Source of the DNA: Planctomycetota bacterium | Lineage (GTDB): Bacteria > Planctomycetota > Planctomycetia > Planctomycetales > Planctomycetaceae | DNA: 64,000 nucleotides | Assembly: GCA_003388505.1 (NCBI GenBank) | Contig: QQVO01000069.1 | Coordinates: 62,001-126,000 of the forward strand | Direction of reading: 5' to 3' | In this document: positions 27,118 through 35,978 of the stretch, piece by piece | Numbering within the stretch: the first letter of the stretch is position 1 | Layout of the letters: the number at the start of each line of letters is the position of its first letter | Made by a program: the position numbers and the translations under genes | The notes under the pieces: generated by a model | What the model was told of the DNA's origin: nothing | The model's database searches: none | The model's input: only the letters and a program-made list of their open reading frames with translations

Positions 27118-28602
27118 TCACCGACCCTGCCGGCGGTACGGCGGCCACTTGATGCGCCGGCCCTCGTAGCGCGGCCATTCCCACGCAGGCCAGACAGGGC
27201 TCTCTTCGCGAACTTCGAGGTAGATCTCCCGCATGACCGACTTTAGCTCTGCGAGCTTATCCGGATAACGGTCGCTCAACTCGGTCGTCTCGCCGACGTC
27301 GTCGGTCAGGTTGTACAGCTCGAAGTCGGTCAGTTCGGCCGTCTTGAGAACCTGCATCTGTTCGTCGGTGATGTCCGCTCCACGGGGCAGGTCGCTGCCG
27401 GTCAGTCCGGCCAGCAGTTTCCAGTCTCCGTCTCGAATGGCGACTTTCGGCGCGCTCGATGCATACAGAAAATGCCAGTACAGCGGGCGTTCGCGTTCGA
27501 TCGTTTCTCCGCTGAGCACAGGCATGAGGTTTGCGCCGTCAAGGGCACGGTCTTGCGGCGGTTCGACGCCGGCGATTGCGCAGAGCGTGGGAAGGAGATC
27601 AACGCCGGAGACCGGTTCATCGCTCTCCGTCCCGGGCGTTGTCCGGCCCGGCCAGCGGATGATGCCCGGCACGCGGATGCCGCCGTCCCAGGTGTGCCCT
27701 TTCTTCTCCCGGAGCGGCCCCGAAGAACCGTGCGGATGAATGCTGGTGATGGCGGGGCCGTTGTCGCTGGTGAACATGACGAATGTGTTTTCCCGCAGCC
27801 CCTGATCGTCGAGTGAGTCCATCAGGTCGCCGAATGCTGCGTCCATCTGCGTCACGTTGCCGTGATGGGCTTCCTTCGCCGGATTCTCGCCGTCGCCATA
27901 GAGACGAGTGAACTCTTCCGCCGTGGCGATCGGCTCATGCGGCTCGTGATAGCAGACGAACAGAAAGAACGGCTTCTCCGGATCGCGAATTTCCGTGAGC
28001 CAGTGAATCGCTTCGGCGGTCACCAGGGGCGCGGCGTAACCCTCCAACGGTCCGACCGGTATGTCGTTCCGGACGAAATTGTAAGGGTTACGGTGATTCG
28101 GCAGGGCGTTGTTCTGCGTGGAGAACCAGTGGTTGAAACCGTGGTCGTCCGGCTGCGGCTGGCCCGGCAGATTGAACCAGCCGTTGAGATGCCACTTGCC
28201 GACGTGACAGGTGTCGTACCCGGCGTCCCGCAGCAGAGTGGCGATCGTGATTTCGGACTCGGGCACGTGCATCGGCGAGAGGAACGGAATCCAGTTGTGG
28301 ACCCCGACGCGATACGGCGTGCGGCCGGTCATCAAGCCGGTCCGTGAGGGAGAGCAGTTCGGCGCGGCGGAATAGCAACTCGTCAGCCGCAGGCCTTCCG
28401 AGGCAAACCGGTCGACGTTTGGCGACTGGATGACGGGATGTCCGTAACAGGCGAGGTCTCCGTATCCCAGATCGTCGCAAAGGACGATGAGGAAGTTGGG
28501 ACGTTCGATGCGCGAAGCTTCAGCGAACAAAGATGGAGGCGTCGGCATCCACAGTGCCACGAATACGGCGAATGTTCCAGAGGTCGTCGTCTTGCAATTC
28601 AT
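27118..28602 (-). CDS. Secreted formylglycine-dependent sulfatase
   Basis: A 494-aa arylsulfatase-type enzyme. A signal peptide (TTSGTFAVFVALWMPTPPSLFAEA) precedes the catalytic domain. RPNFLIVLCDDLGYGDLACYG contains the metal-binding Asp43-Asp44, and Cys83 in CSPSRTGLMTGR is the C-x-P-S-R site converted to formylglycine. Later VGKWHLNG and SDNGP segments are also conserved. It cleaves sulfate esters, likely from polysaccharides outside the cytoplasm. The ATG at 28602 has AGG ~9 bases upstream; the TTG at 28623 is less suitable. A maturase is not in the window. Confidence 0.95.
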   Translation of the reverse strand: MNCKTTTSGTFAVFVALWMPTPPSLFAEASRIERPNFLIVLCDDLGYGDLACYGHPVIQSPNVDRFASEGLRLTSCYSAAPNCSPSRTGLMTGRTPYRVGVHNWIPFLSPMHVPESEITIATLLRDAGYDTCHVGKWHLNGWFNLPGQPQPDDHGFNHWFSTQNNALPNHRNPYNFVRNDIPVGPLEGYAAPLVTAEAIHWLTEIRDPEKPFFLFVCYHEPHEPIATAEEFTRLYGDGENPAKEAHHGNVTQMDAAFGDLMDSLDDQGLRENTFVMFTSDNGPAITSIHPHGSSGPLREKKGHTWDGGIRVPGIIRWPGRTTPGTESDEPVSGVDLLPTLCAIAGVEPPQDRALDGANLMPVLSGETIERERPLYWHFLYASSAPKVAIRDGDWKLLAGLTGSDLPRGADITDEQMQVLKTAELTDFELYNLTDDVGETTELSDRYPDKLAELKSVMREIYLEVREESPVWPAWEWPRYEGRRIKWPPYRRQGR

Positions 28603-28801
28603 TATGTTGACCTGTGTGAACAAGGCTTGCCCCAGTCAAGTTACAAGTGTTGAAGTGAGGCGACAAGCCGTTCTGGACTTCATTCGAAGCGCGATTCCAA
28701 CGATTGCTTGTGACGATCCAGACGGGCGGTTAGGCTCACGAATCCGAACCATCGCGGATGTTGTCACCAATTCGGCAAACTTGCAGTGTGGAGCCATCGA
28801 G

Positions 28802-29458
28802 ATGAGTGTCAACGTGTTCAGACGTGAAGTGCTACGAATTGCAGTGCTGGGGCACTTGGGACTTGCCGCTGGATGTGGCGGCGGCGATGCGAACGAACCT
28901 GATGTCACAGCGCACCCGGCAGTGATTTCCTCAGAGCAAGTTGATGAGAAAACAACGGCGACGCCTGCGGACGCCGAGACTTTGGAGGCATCGTCTGACG
29001 AATCTGCGCCATCTGACCACGATTCGGATGCACGGCCGGCAGCGGCGACAATTGAAAGCCCGACGTTGCGCGCCGAACTCGCCGCGTTTTTCCGCTCGTC
29101 CGCCGAGGCTCAGGGCGCTCAGATCGCGGAGGAAGATGTTGAGTCAGGCGTCGCCTCATTCATCGAGATGGCAACTGAGGTTGATCGTGATTTTCTCCTC
29201 GTGACTGCAGAGAACGAAGCGCTCCTCGCAACGGGGGAATACCCTGTTGAGACGGCGCGGTCTCATCTGGAATCTGCGAAGTCAGCGTTTGAGGAGGCAG
29301 ACCTCCGGATTCCGGCCGCAGGGCTGGCCCTCATGCGTTCTGCTGAGGCGGAAGATGCGAGTTCGACGCGGATCGAACTTGCGGCCAGAACACTCGATGC
29401 CTTCCTGCTGAAGGTTCAGCAATCAGATGCGTCCTCACCTCAGAATGAGGGGCAATAG
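28802..29458 (+). CDS. Predicted lipoprotein, function unknown
   Basis: A 218-aa protein with lipoprotein signal VLRIAVLGHLGLAAGCGGG (lipobox L-A-A-G-C), a disordered acidic/Thr-rich linker (~25-75) and a helical C-terminal domain with AHLES-like repeats (ARSHLESAKSAFEEADLRIP, ALMRSAEAEDASSTRIELAARTLDAF). ATG 28802 has GGAG 8 bases upstream, which excludes a longer frame from 28487. No family recognised. Divergent from the sulfatase gene; spacing of about 200 bases holds both promoters. Confidence 0.75.
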   Translation: MSVNVFRREVLRIAVLGHLGLAAGCGGGDANEPDVTAHPAVISSEQVDEKTTATPADAETLEASSDESAPSDHDSDARPAAATIESPTLRAELAAFFRSSAEAQGAQIAEEDVESGVASFIEMATEVDRDFLLVTAENEALLATGEYPVETARSHLESAKSAFEEADLRIPAAGLALMRSAEAEDASSTRIELAARTLDAFLLKVQQSDASSPQNEGQ

Positions 29459-29565
29459 TTGCGACCAATGTCTGTGTACGCCCCTGCATAACAGCGTCGA
29501 TCGCTTCGCGCTGCTGGGTCTGATACGCGCACGAAACGCGGGCGACCGGAAGGAGATCGCCCAGG

Positions 29566-30360
29566 CTATCGCTTTGAAGTCCGCTTCGCGGCCAGTCGCT
29601 GCATCCGCTCGTTGAGCTTCGCGAAGTTCTCCAGCCACTCGTCGTAGTGCTGCGCCTTGAACGCGAAGAACTCGCCGACTTCCGGATGCGGCAACGCGAG
29701 GAATGTCTCCTCCCGCATCGTCGAAATCACGGCTTCGGCCACCTGTTCTGGTGAGCAGGCCGTGCGCTTCAGGAACTGATCGTACACATTGTCGGGATTC
29801 AGAAAACCGGTGTCGACGCCGGCCGGGCAAACGCAAGAGACCCGAATTCCCCGGGGCTGGTAGTGCACCGCCAGCCATTCCGCGAGAGCGACCGCGGCAT
29901 GCTTCGTCGTCGAGTAGGGCGCCGAACCCATCTCAGTCAGCAGCCCCGCCGCGGAGGCGACCTGAACCAGATATCCCTCGCCGCGCTCCAGCATCCGCGG
30001 GACGACCGAACGCGCCGCGTGCACATGCGCCATTACGTTGACGTCCCAGCAGCGCTGCCAGTCTTCGATCGGGAGGTCGACGCCGCCTTTGGACGTGACT
30101 CCCGCATTGGAGACGAAGACGTCAATCCGACCGCACTCAGCGATCGTCCGACGCACCAGGGCGTCCATCGAATCGGGCGAAGACACATCGCAAGCGATCG
30201 CCAGACCGCCGAGTTCGGAGGAAACAGCCTGAGCGGCCGACTCGTCGACGTCGGACACGACGACCCGTTCCGCCTGCTCGTCAGCAAACCGCCTGCAGAG
30301 CGCGCGGCCAATTCCTCCGGCGGCGCCCGTAACGACGATGACCCGATTCCGGACTTCCAT
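29566..30360 (-). CDS. SDR-family oxidoreductase
   Basis: A 264-aa classical short-chain dehydrogenase. VIVVTGAAGGIGRALCRRFAD is the T-G-x-x-x-G-I-G cofactor site, VSNAG follows, and catalytic residues are Ser in VQVASAAGLL and Tyr/Lys in PYSTTK. The C-terminal region after VCPAGVDTGFLNPDN is long. Substrate unknown. The start MEVRNRV at 30360 is chosen because it matches the family's beginning; the 37-residue upstream extension is not family-like. Confidence 0.9.
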   Translation of the reverse strand: MEVRNRVIVVTGAAGGIGRALCRRFADEQAERVVVSDVDESAAQAVSSELGGLAIACDVSSPDSMDALVRRTIAECGRIDVFVSNAGVTSKGGVDLPIEDWQRCWDVNVMAHVHAARSVVPRMLERGEGYLVQVASAAGLLTEMGSAPYSTTKHAAVALAEWLAVHYQPRGIRVSCVCPAGVDTGFLNPDNVYDQFLKRTACSPEQVAEAVISTMREETFLALPHPEVGEFFAFKAQHYDEWLENFAKLNERMQRLAAKRTSKR

Positions 30361-30394
30361 GGTTTCGCGAATTCTGCGGATTGAATGAGCGGCG

Positions 30395-31741
30395 TCAGGT
30401 GGGGCGCGCCGGGCTCCGGTCTCGGTGCCGCGGCTCAACCATGCGGAACGTAAACAGTCCGCCGGCCGCAATCAACACGCTGACGAGGATGAAGGGAATC
30501 TGATACGGCAGCACATCAATGAGCCCCCCGAAGAACGGCGACAGGATGAACGGCATCGCGAAGCAGACCGTCATCGTGCTCAGATAACGCGGATGCTGCG
30601 ATTCGTCGACAAGTTCCAGCGTGTAGTTCTGGATTGTCCGCATGGTGACGGGCGTCAGTCCCAGTAACACGAATGTCAGCCAGTACCAGCGGCGACCGGT
30701 CTCGGGATCGAACGCGGCCAATACCAGAGCGGACAACGGCGTCAACGAAGCAACGAATACAGCGATCCGCACGGCGAGACGATTCCCGTTCCGATCGGCG
30801 ATGCGGCCGATCAACGGGCTGAAGACCCCCACACTGAGATTCTGGGCGACGACCCAGTAGATCAGATCTTCGTTTGTGGTCCCGAGCCGCGTCCGCCCCA
30901 GCCACTGGTAATGCGGGAACAGCAGGATCGAGGAGATAAAGAGCATCCCGACGCGGGCCGCGCGGCGGAACGCCTCGTCGTCGCGATAGACCCGCCATGC
31001 CTTGCGGACATGCCGCCGGATGTCGATCGAAGCGCGCGGCCTGCGGTCGTCGGCAGGCTCGACACACACCGCGGCAATCAAGCCGGCGCACGCGAAGGCC
31101 GCCCCATTGAACAGAAATACCAGACCGAACCCGGAATTGTCCGGACGCGCCAACCACGGCCTCAGCAGCAACAACGCCGCCGTCACGGCCGCGAGCGAAC
31201 CGGCAACGCCGGCCCAGCCCATGAGCCGGCCCCTGCGGTGCGGACGAATGAGCTTTCCCTGAACCGTTCCAAAGGCGAGCTGGTTGAGCCCGGTGAAACA
31301 AAAGAACAGCAGATAGAGCAGGAGGAACAGAGGCGGCAGCCAAGGCTGCCGAGGTTCCTCCAGTCCACTCCAGATGGCGGAGAGCAACAGAAACGGCGTC
31401 GCCATCAAGATCGACGACGTGACGAGGGCCCGCTTCTTGACACGAATGCCACGCAGAGAGTCGGCAAAGCACATCGGTGGGACGCTTTGCCCCAACCGGT
31501 TCAGCACCGGCAGGAAGCCGCGAATCCAGCCCGCGCCGGCGATGGCGTCCAGAAACGCCGGCATAATCACGCTCTCGGTCTTGAAGATCCAACCGACGCG
31601 CAGCATCACCTGATACGCCGCGAGAGCGATCAGATTTCGCGGTTCGTGGGATTCGATCTCGACGCGTCGATCCTGGTTCTCGGCAGGCACAGACCGGGAG
31701 TCGGAAGCCGGCCGGGCTACGTCCGCAACGGGGTGGGGCAT
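30395..31741 (-). CDS. MFS-type transporter
   Basis: A 448-aa polytopic membrane protein with about twelve hydrophobic segments (for example TSSILMATPFLLLSAIW, LFLLLYLLFFCFTGLNQLAFG). The loop GKLIRPHRRGRLMGWAG is the basic loop after helix 4, typical of MFS proteins. Substrate unknown. The start MPHPVADV at 31741 is preferred over an open extension to 32026 that would overlap the divergent Cys-rich gene; neither has a clear ribosome site. It ends 34 bases before the SDR start, so the two are probably cotranscribed. Confidence 0.8.
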   Translation of the reverse strand: MPHPVADVARPASDSRSVPAENQDRRVEIESHEPRNLIALAAYQVMLRVGWIFKTESVIMPAFLDAIAGAGWIRGFLPVLNRLGQSVPPMCFADSLRGIRVKKRALVTSSILMATPFLLLSAIWSGLEEPRQPWLPPLFLLLYLLFFCFTGLNQLAFGTVQGKLIRPHRRGRLMGWAGVAGSLAAVTAALLLLRPWLARPDNSGFGLVFLFNGAAFACAGLIAAVCVEPADDRRPRASIDIRRHVRKAWRVYRDDEAFRRAARVGMLFISSILLFPHYQWLGRTRLGTTNEDLIYWVVAQNLSVGVFSPLIGRIADRNGNRLAVRIAVFVASLTPLSALVLAAFDPETGRRWYWLTFVLLGLTPVTMRTIQNYTLELVDESQHPRYLSTMTVCFAMPFILSPFFGGLIDVLPYQIPFILVSVLIAAGGLFTFRMVEPRHRDRSPARPT

Positions 31742-31976
31742 TGGGGGAGGATTCGGGCAGGCAGATTTCGTTCGGTTCGCCGAGTGTAGTGGATCACGCC
31801 ACCCGCGTCCCTGCGGCTGTCGGAAATTCAACGCCGGCGGCCGGCGAGCGAAATGCTCCGCGGGCTTGCCATTCGGTACAATCGTCATAATCATAAGAGA
31901 AGGCCGGGTTTCGGGCACGAGTCGAAACCGGCCGCCCTCCTTGTGAGTCCCTCCGCAAAGATCCTGCCTCACGAAG

Positions 31977-32516
31977 ATGTTTTCCCGGTTGATCCAGCAC
32001 CTGAAGCGGCTGCGGAGTTCGCCCACGCGATGGGCGCGCCGCGTGGCCGCTGCTGTGACACTGGTTGCTTACCTCGTCGGCTCGGCGGGGATTTCGATCT
32101 CCCTCGACGGCGGCGGGTCTGCGAACCGTCCCCAGTGCAAGCTGCGGGGCGGCCCCTGTTGTTGCCCCGCGCAGGCGGTTCAAAGCGGGACCTGTTGCTG
32201 TCACTCTCCCGCTTCCAGAAAGAAGGCCGAGGACGAAGCCCCGCACAACAAGTCGTGCTGCGCGACAAAGCAGGGGAGTTCGAACGACAAGCGCGATCGC
32301 CGGGAATCGCCGACGACCGATCAGGTGAGCCCTTGTCCCTGCGGTCCCGCAGGCGGCGATGCGGCTTCCGGCTCCTCTGAACCACGTTTGTGCTTTCGCA
32401 GCGGTGGGATTCCGCCGGCAGCCAACTCTCATGATAGCGTATGTCTGGAGACGCCAAGGCTGCTCTCGAACATGCTTGAGCCGGAAACCCCTCCTCCTCG
32501 AACGAACGCTGCGTAA
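31977..32516 (+). CDS. Cysteine-rich secreted or membrane-anchored protein
   Basis: A 179-aa protein. A hydrophobic segment (RRVAAAVTLVAYLVGSAGISISL, ~22-44) follows a basic N-terminus, and then Cys clusters GGPCCCPAQ, SGTCCCHSP, KSCCATKQ and SPCPCGPAGG alternate with charged linkers. The arrangement suggests metal binding or disulfide pairing outside the cytoplasm. No named family recognised. The ATG at 31977 lacks a good ribosome site, so the start is uncertain. It is upstream of the DUF1559 gene at 32666. Confidence 0.6.
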   Translation: MFSRLIQHLKRLRSSPTRWARRVAAAVTLVAYLVGSAGISISLDGGGSANRPQCKLRGGPCCCPAQAVQSGTCCCHSPASRKKAEDEAPHNKSCCATKQGSSNDKRDRRESPTTDQVSPCPCGPAGGDAASGSSEPRLCFRSGGIPPAANSHDSVCLETPRLLSNMLEPETPPPRTNAA

Positions 32517-32665
32517 CGCAGCGAGTCGTTCCGTTTTCGTCTCATCCCGCCGTCCGGCGTTGCGGCGGCGACGCTGCGCCGTGTCGGGGCTATGGTCCGC
32601 ACGGCCGTTGTGTCGCCTCTGAAGCAGGACGCCGGACCTGATTCAACGATCCGAGGGGATTCTCC

Positions 32666-33634
32666 ATGTCTGTTTATTTTGACAAATCTCGCCGCGCGCG
32701 GCGCGGATTCACGCTGATTGAGTTGCTGGTGGTGATCGCGATCATCGCCATTCTGATCGCCCTGTTGCTGCCCGCTGTTCAGCAGGCGCGAGAGGCGGCA
32801 CGCCGCACCCAGTGCAAAAATCATCTCAAACAGATCGGCCTGGCACTCCACAACTACCATGATGCGCATCTTGTCTTTCCACCCGGCTACGTCGCGGGCA
32901 ACGTGACAGCCGCCGATCCCGCGTCCGCCGAAGATGGCAGCGGTTTCGCCTGGGGGACAATGATCCTGCCGATGATGGATCAGGCGTCGCTCTACAACCA
33001 ACTGAATCTTGACCTCGACTCGCGCGATCCGGCCAACCTGGTCGCCGGCCGAACCTACCTGCCCACGTTTCGCTGTCCTTCGGATAACGCCAACAACACG
33101 TTCATCGTCACCGACGGCACGAACAACTACGAGCTGGCGACAGCCAATTACGTGGGCATGTACGGCTACGGCAGCGTGACGATGGCGCCGGGGAACCCCG
33201 ACCCGGCCGGTGTTCTGTACCGCAACAGCAGTGTGCGGATCGGCGACATCACGGACGGGACGACGGCCACGATTCTCGTCGCAGAGCGGGCGCACGTGCA
33301 TGACTTCATTCCGGGGGCGGCTGACGTGCAGGCGAACTCGACCTGGTATGCGGCCGTTCCCGGCGTGTTTCGTCCCGCCGGCATGGGAACGATGCCCGAC
33401 GAGGCGCCCGCGTCGCTCGTGCTGGGGCATGTCGGCCAGATGATGGGCGCCATGACGATGCATCACCCCCCCAATACGACCCATCACATTGTCAACTTCT
33501 CGAGTCGCCACGAAGGCGGGGCGCATATCCTGCTGGCGGACGGATCGGTGCACTTCATCAGCGAGAACATCAACTACAATACGTTTCGCTGGCTCGGACA
33601 GCGATCTGACGGCGAGGTGATCGGCGAATTCTGA
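32666..33634 (+). CDS. DUF1559-type protein with prepilin-like N-terminus
   Basis: A 322-aa protein. RRGFTLIELLVVIAIIAILIALLLPAVQQAREAARRTQC is the canonical pilin-like N-terminus of the family, and NHLKQIGLALHNYHDAHLVFPPGY is also typical. The C-terminus has GGAHILLADGSVHFISENIN. ATG 32666 has GAGGGG 8 bases upstream. A terminator follows at 33695. Likely exported and cleaved by a prepilin peptidase, by family analogy; role unknown. Confidence 0.95.
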   Translation: MSVYFDKSRRARRGFTLIELLVVIAIIAILIALLLPAVQQAREAARRTQCKNHLKQIGLALHNYHDAHLVFPPGYVAGNVTAADPASAEDGSGFAWGTMILPMMDQASLYNQLNLDLDSRDPANLVAGRTYLPTFRCPSDNANNTFIVTDGTNNYELATANYVGMYGYGSVTMAPGNPDPAGVLYRNSSVRIGDITDGTTATILVAERAHVHDFIPGAADVQANSTWYAAVPGVFRPAGMGTMPDEAPASLVLGHVGQMMGAMTMHHPPNTTHHIVNFSSRHEGGAHILLADGSVHFISENINYNTFRWLGQRSDGEVIGEF

Positions 33635-33694
33635 GACGACACCTCCGTTCAGCGCTGTCCGCGTACGACCGGACGGCAACCTGGAGCCACGACC

Positions 33695-33735
33695 CGCAGC
33701 AGCGGTTTGACCGAAGGGGGCCGCTGCTGCGTTTT
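33695..33735 (+). terminator. Rho-independent terminator
   Basis: Perfect 11-bp stem CGCAGCAGCGG (33695-33705) with CCGCTGCTGCG (33721-33731), 15-base loop, then TTTT. It ends the 32666-33634 transcript. Confidence 0.85.
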
Positions 33736-33796
33736 CTGTGCTTCTCACGTAACGTGCGGGATCTTGTTGTCATGCGCACGATCGTGCGCTTGCTCG

Positions 33797-33872
33797 TAGC
33801 ACACGCTGCCAGCGTGTGCCAGCCGCTCTTGCGATCGGCGTAACGCACGCAAGGCTGCGTGCGTTACGTGAT
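33797..33872. repeat. Two tandem palindromes (REP-like)
   Basis: GCACACGCTGCCAGCGTGTGC and, ~20 bases later, TAACGCACGCAAGGCTGCGTGCG followed by TTACG form two near-perfect hairpins without T-runs. They sit between two DUF1559 genes and have the look of small dispersed intergenic palindromes. Confidence 0.7.
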
Positions 33873-33950
33873 TGTGTTGCGCCAACATCTCGGGACACTC
33901 CGTCGTAGATCAGATGTCCGTCCGTACGTTCCTCTCTTCATGCCGTGGCA

Positions 33951-34856
33951 ATGACACGCACGCCTGCACGTCGAGACAGCGGTTTTACGCTTCTGGAAGT
34001 CGTCCTCGTTCTGGCGCTGATTCTCGTCGCGCTCGCTTTGCTGCTGCCCGCACTGGGCGACGCCCGGCTGGCGGCCCGTCGCACGCAGTGTATGAACAAC
34101 GCCCGGCAGATCGGGCTGGCGATGCAGAACTACCATGACGTCTACCGGCTGTTTCCGCCCGGCTATGTCGCCAGAGACGTCGCTCCCTCAGATCCGGCCG
34201 AAAAGGAACGCGGACCGGGCTATGCCTGGGCCGCGATGCTGCTGCCCTACATCGACCAGGCGGCTCTCGCGGGAACGATCGATTTCTCCGCCGATCCAAT
34301 CAGCAACGCCGCGGCGCCTGCGATTGCCACTTACCGCTGCGCCAGCGACCCGGATCCGATGATGAGCTACGTCGGCTGCGCGGGACTTGGCAGCCTGACG
34401 GAATCCCCCGGCGCCCCGTCCGGCCCCGGGATCTTCTACCGGAACAGTTTCACCAGTGTGTTCGACGTCACGGACGGAACGACTCACACGATTCTGATCG
34501 GGGAGCGGGCGCAAACCCATGATTTCGTACCCGGCGAACTCCCGGTCCCTGCCGGGGCGGTCTGGCTGGCCGCGACTCCGGGAGAGTTGCGCCCTGCGGG
34601 CGTCGAGCAGCCGTTTCTGGAAAGCTCCGCGTCGCTCGTGCTGGGCAACGTCGGCCAGGACGAGCCGTTCTCGGTCAGCGCCGCACACTGCCGCACGAAT
34701 CACGTCGCCTCGTTTTCGAGTTCGCATCCCGGCGGCGCGGTGTTCGTGATGGCCGATTCGTCGACGCACTTTCTGAGCGACGACATCGACGTTGACCTGT
34801 ATCGGCAACTGGGACAACGCAGCGACGGCATGCAGGCGGATGTTCCGGACTGGTAG
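33951..34856 (+). CDS. DUF1559-type protein with prepilin-like N-terminus
   Basis: A 301-aa paralogue of the preceding DUF1559 protein: DSGFTLLEVVLVLALILVALALLLPALGDARLAARRTQC, then NNARQIGLAMQNYHDVYRLFPPGYVARDV, and GGAVFVMADSSTHFLSDDID near the end. Shared blocks with 32666-33634 suggest tandem duplication. The start ATG 33951 or GTG 33945 cannot be separated; no ribosome site is evident. It converges with the dioxygenase gene; a C-G-rich inverted repeat at about 34873-34910 may act as bidirectional terminator. Confidence 0.9.
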   Translation: MTRTPARRDSGFTLLEVVLVLALILVALALLLPALGDARLAARRTQCMNNARQIGLAMQNYHDVYRLFPPGYVARDVAPSDPAEKERGPGYAWAAMLLPYIDQAALAGTIDFSADPISNAAAPAIATYRCASDPDPMMSYVGCAGLGSLTESPGAPSGPGIFYRNSFTSVFDVTDGTTHTILIGERAQTHDFVPGELPVPAGAVWLAATPGELRPAGVEQPFLESSASLVLGNVGQDEPFSVSAAHCRTNHVASFSSSHPGGAVFVMADSSTHFLSDDIDVDLYRQLGQRSDGMQADVPDW

Positions 34857-34910
34857 CGAGGGCGTGGTGACGCGGCAACCGGAATCGTTCCGGAGTTTGG
34901 TTGTCGCCGA

Positions 34911-35744
34911 TCAGTCTTGCGGAGGCCGGGGCGGGTTGGCCCAGTGACCGCTGGGATCTTCTCCACTGACGATCACCCCTTTGCCGTTCCAGTCGAGATG
35001 CGCCCTGACGTCGGCGGCGGCGTAACGCAGTGTGAGTCCGCAGCGCCGGCGATCGGAATCGTTGGCGTTCGAGCCGTGGAGCAACAGGTCGGAGTGAATC
35101 GAGATTTCGCCCGCGCCGAGTACGTCATCGACCGGTTCGCCGTACTGCTCGGGGTTCTCAATCGTCTGGTTGAGCACGTTATGCTCGCCCGAGTCGCTGG
35201 GGCGGTACGTGAGGTGCCCGAAATGATGCGACCCGCTGATGAAACGCATGCAGGCGTTTTCGGTGTCGGCGTCGTCGATCGCCAGCCAGACCGTGGCGGC
35301 TTTGGTCGGAGTCAAAGGCCAGTAGCTGGCGTCCTGATGCCAAGCGACGCTCTTGCCGTCGTGCGGCATCTTGCAGAAAAAGTGCGAGCCCCAGCCGACG
35401 ACGTTCTCGCCCAGAATATCCTTCACGACGGCCACAATCCGCGGCTCCGTCAACAGGTCGTAAACGCGGCCATGCTTCAGATGCGCCGTGCTGATGGAGT
35501 AGCTGTCCCCACCCTCGGCGATCACCCTCTCGAGCAGGGCGTCAAAATACCGACGGACTTGCAGGATCTCTTCGTTGTCGAAGACCGGAATCGGCCTCAA
35601 ATAGCCGTCGCGGTTGTAGGCCTCGATCTGCTCAGTCGTCAGCACCTGCGGCTGTGTGACGGTGCTCGGGTAGAACCGGAGATCGCGCTCGATCGCATCG
35701 ATCTCGTCCTGCTCGGGGATCATCTTATAATCTGCGGCTGTCAT
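34911..35744 (-). CDS. Phytanoyl-CoA dioxygenase-family Fe(II)/2-oxoglutarate enzyme
   Basis: A 277-aa PhyH-type double-stranded beta-helix protein. EQIEAYNRDGYLRPIPVFDNEE is the typical N-terminus. The iron ligands appear as H-x-D in VAWHQDASYWPL and a distal His in LLLHGSNAND, with Arg in RRRCGLTLRYA for 2-oxoglutarate. The substrate is unknown. MTAADYKM at 35744 is preferred, with AGGG ~10 bases upstream. Divergent to the candidate selenoprotein gene. Confidence 0.92.
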   Translation of the reverse strand: MTAADYKMIPEQDEIDAIERDLRFYPSTVTQPQVLTTEQIEAYNRDGYLRPIPVFDNEEILQVRRYFDALLERVIAEGGDSYSISTAHLKHGRVYDLLTEPRIVAVVKDILGENVVGWGSHFFCKMPHDGKSVAWHQDASYWPLTPTKAATVWLAIDDADTENACMRFISGSHHFGHLTYRPSDSGEHNVLNQTIENPEQYGEPVDDVLGAGEISIHSDLLLHGSNANDSDRRRCGLTLRYAAADVRAHLDWNGKGVIVSGEDPSGHWANPPRPPQD

Positions 35745-35826
35745 GTCTCGTTGCCCTGTTCCAGAGGCGTGGCCGGGGCTGGGGCGGGACCAACGGGAGT
35801 GAAGCCCCCGTCGTGGGAAGGGTTCG

Positions 35827-35856
35827 TCCGAAGTCTCACGACTTCGGCTACACGAC
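35827..35856. repeat. Short palindrome upstream of candidate selenoprotein gene
   Basis: CCGAAGTC-TCAC-GACTTCGG is an 8-bp perfect inverted repeat between the dioxygenase and AhpD-like genes. It lacks a T-run. It may be a small dispersed palindrome or an operator. Confidence 0.55.
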
Positions 35857-35978
35857 CGGTCGGCTGCGCTCCTCGCAGAACCTGTCGGCCGTCCGACCTT
35901 CCGCAACGTTCGTATTTGCCAATAATCTGTATCGTCGCCAGTATCCTGAATTGAAACGTTCGCACAAGCGAGACCTCC

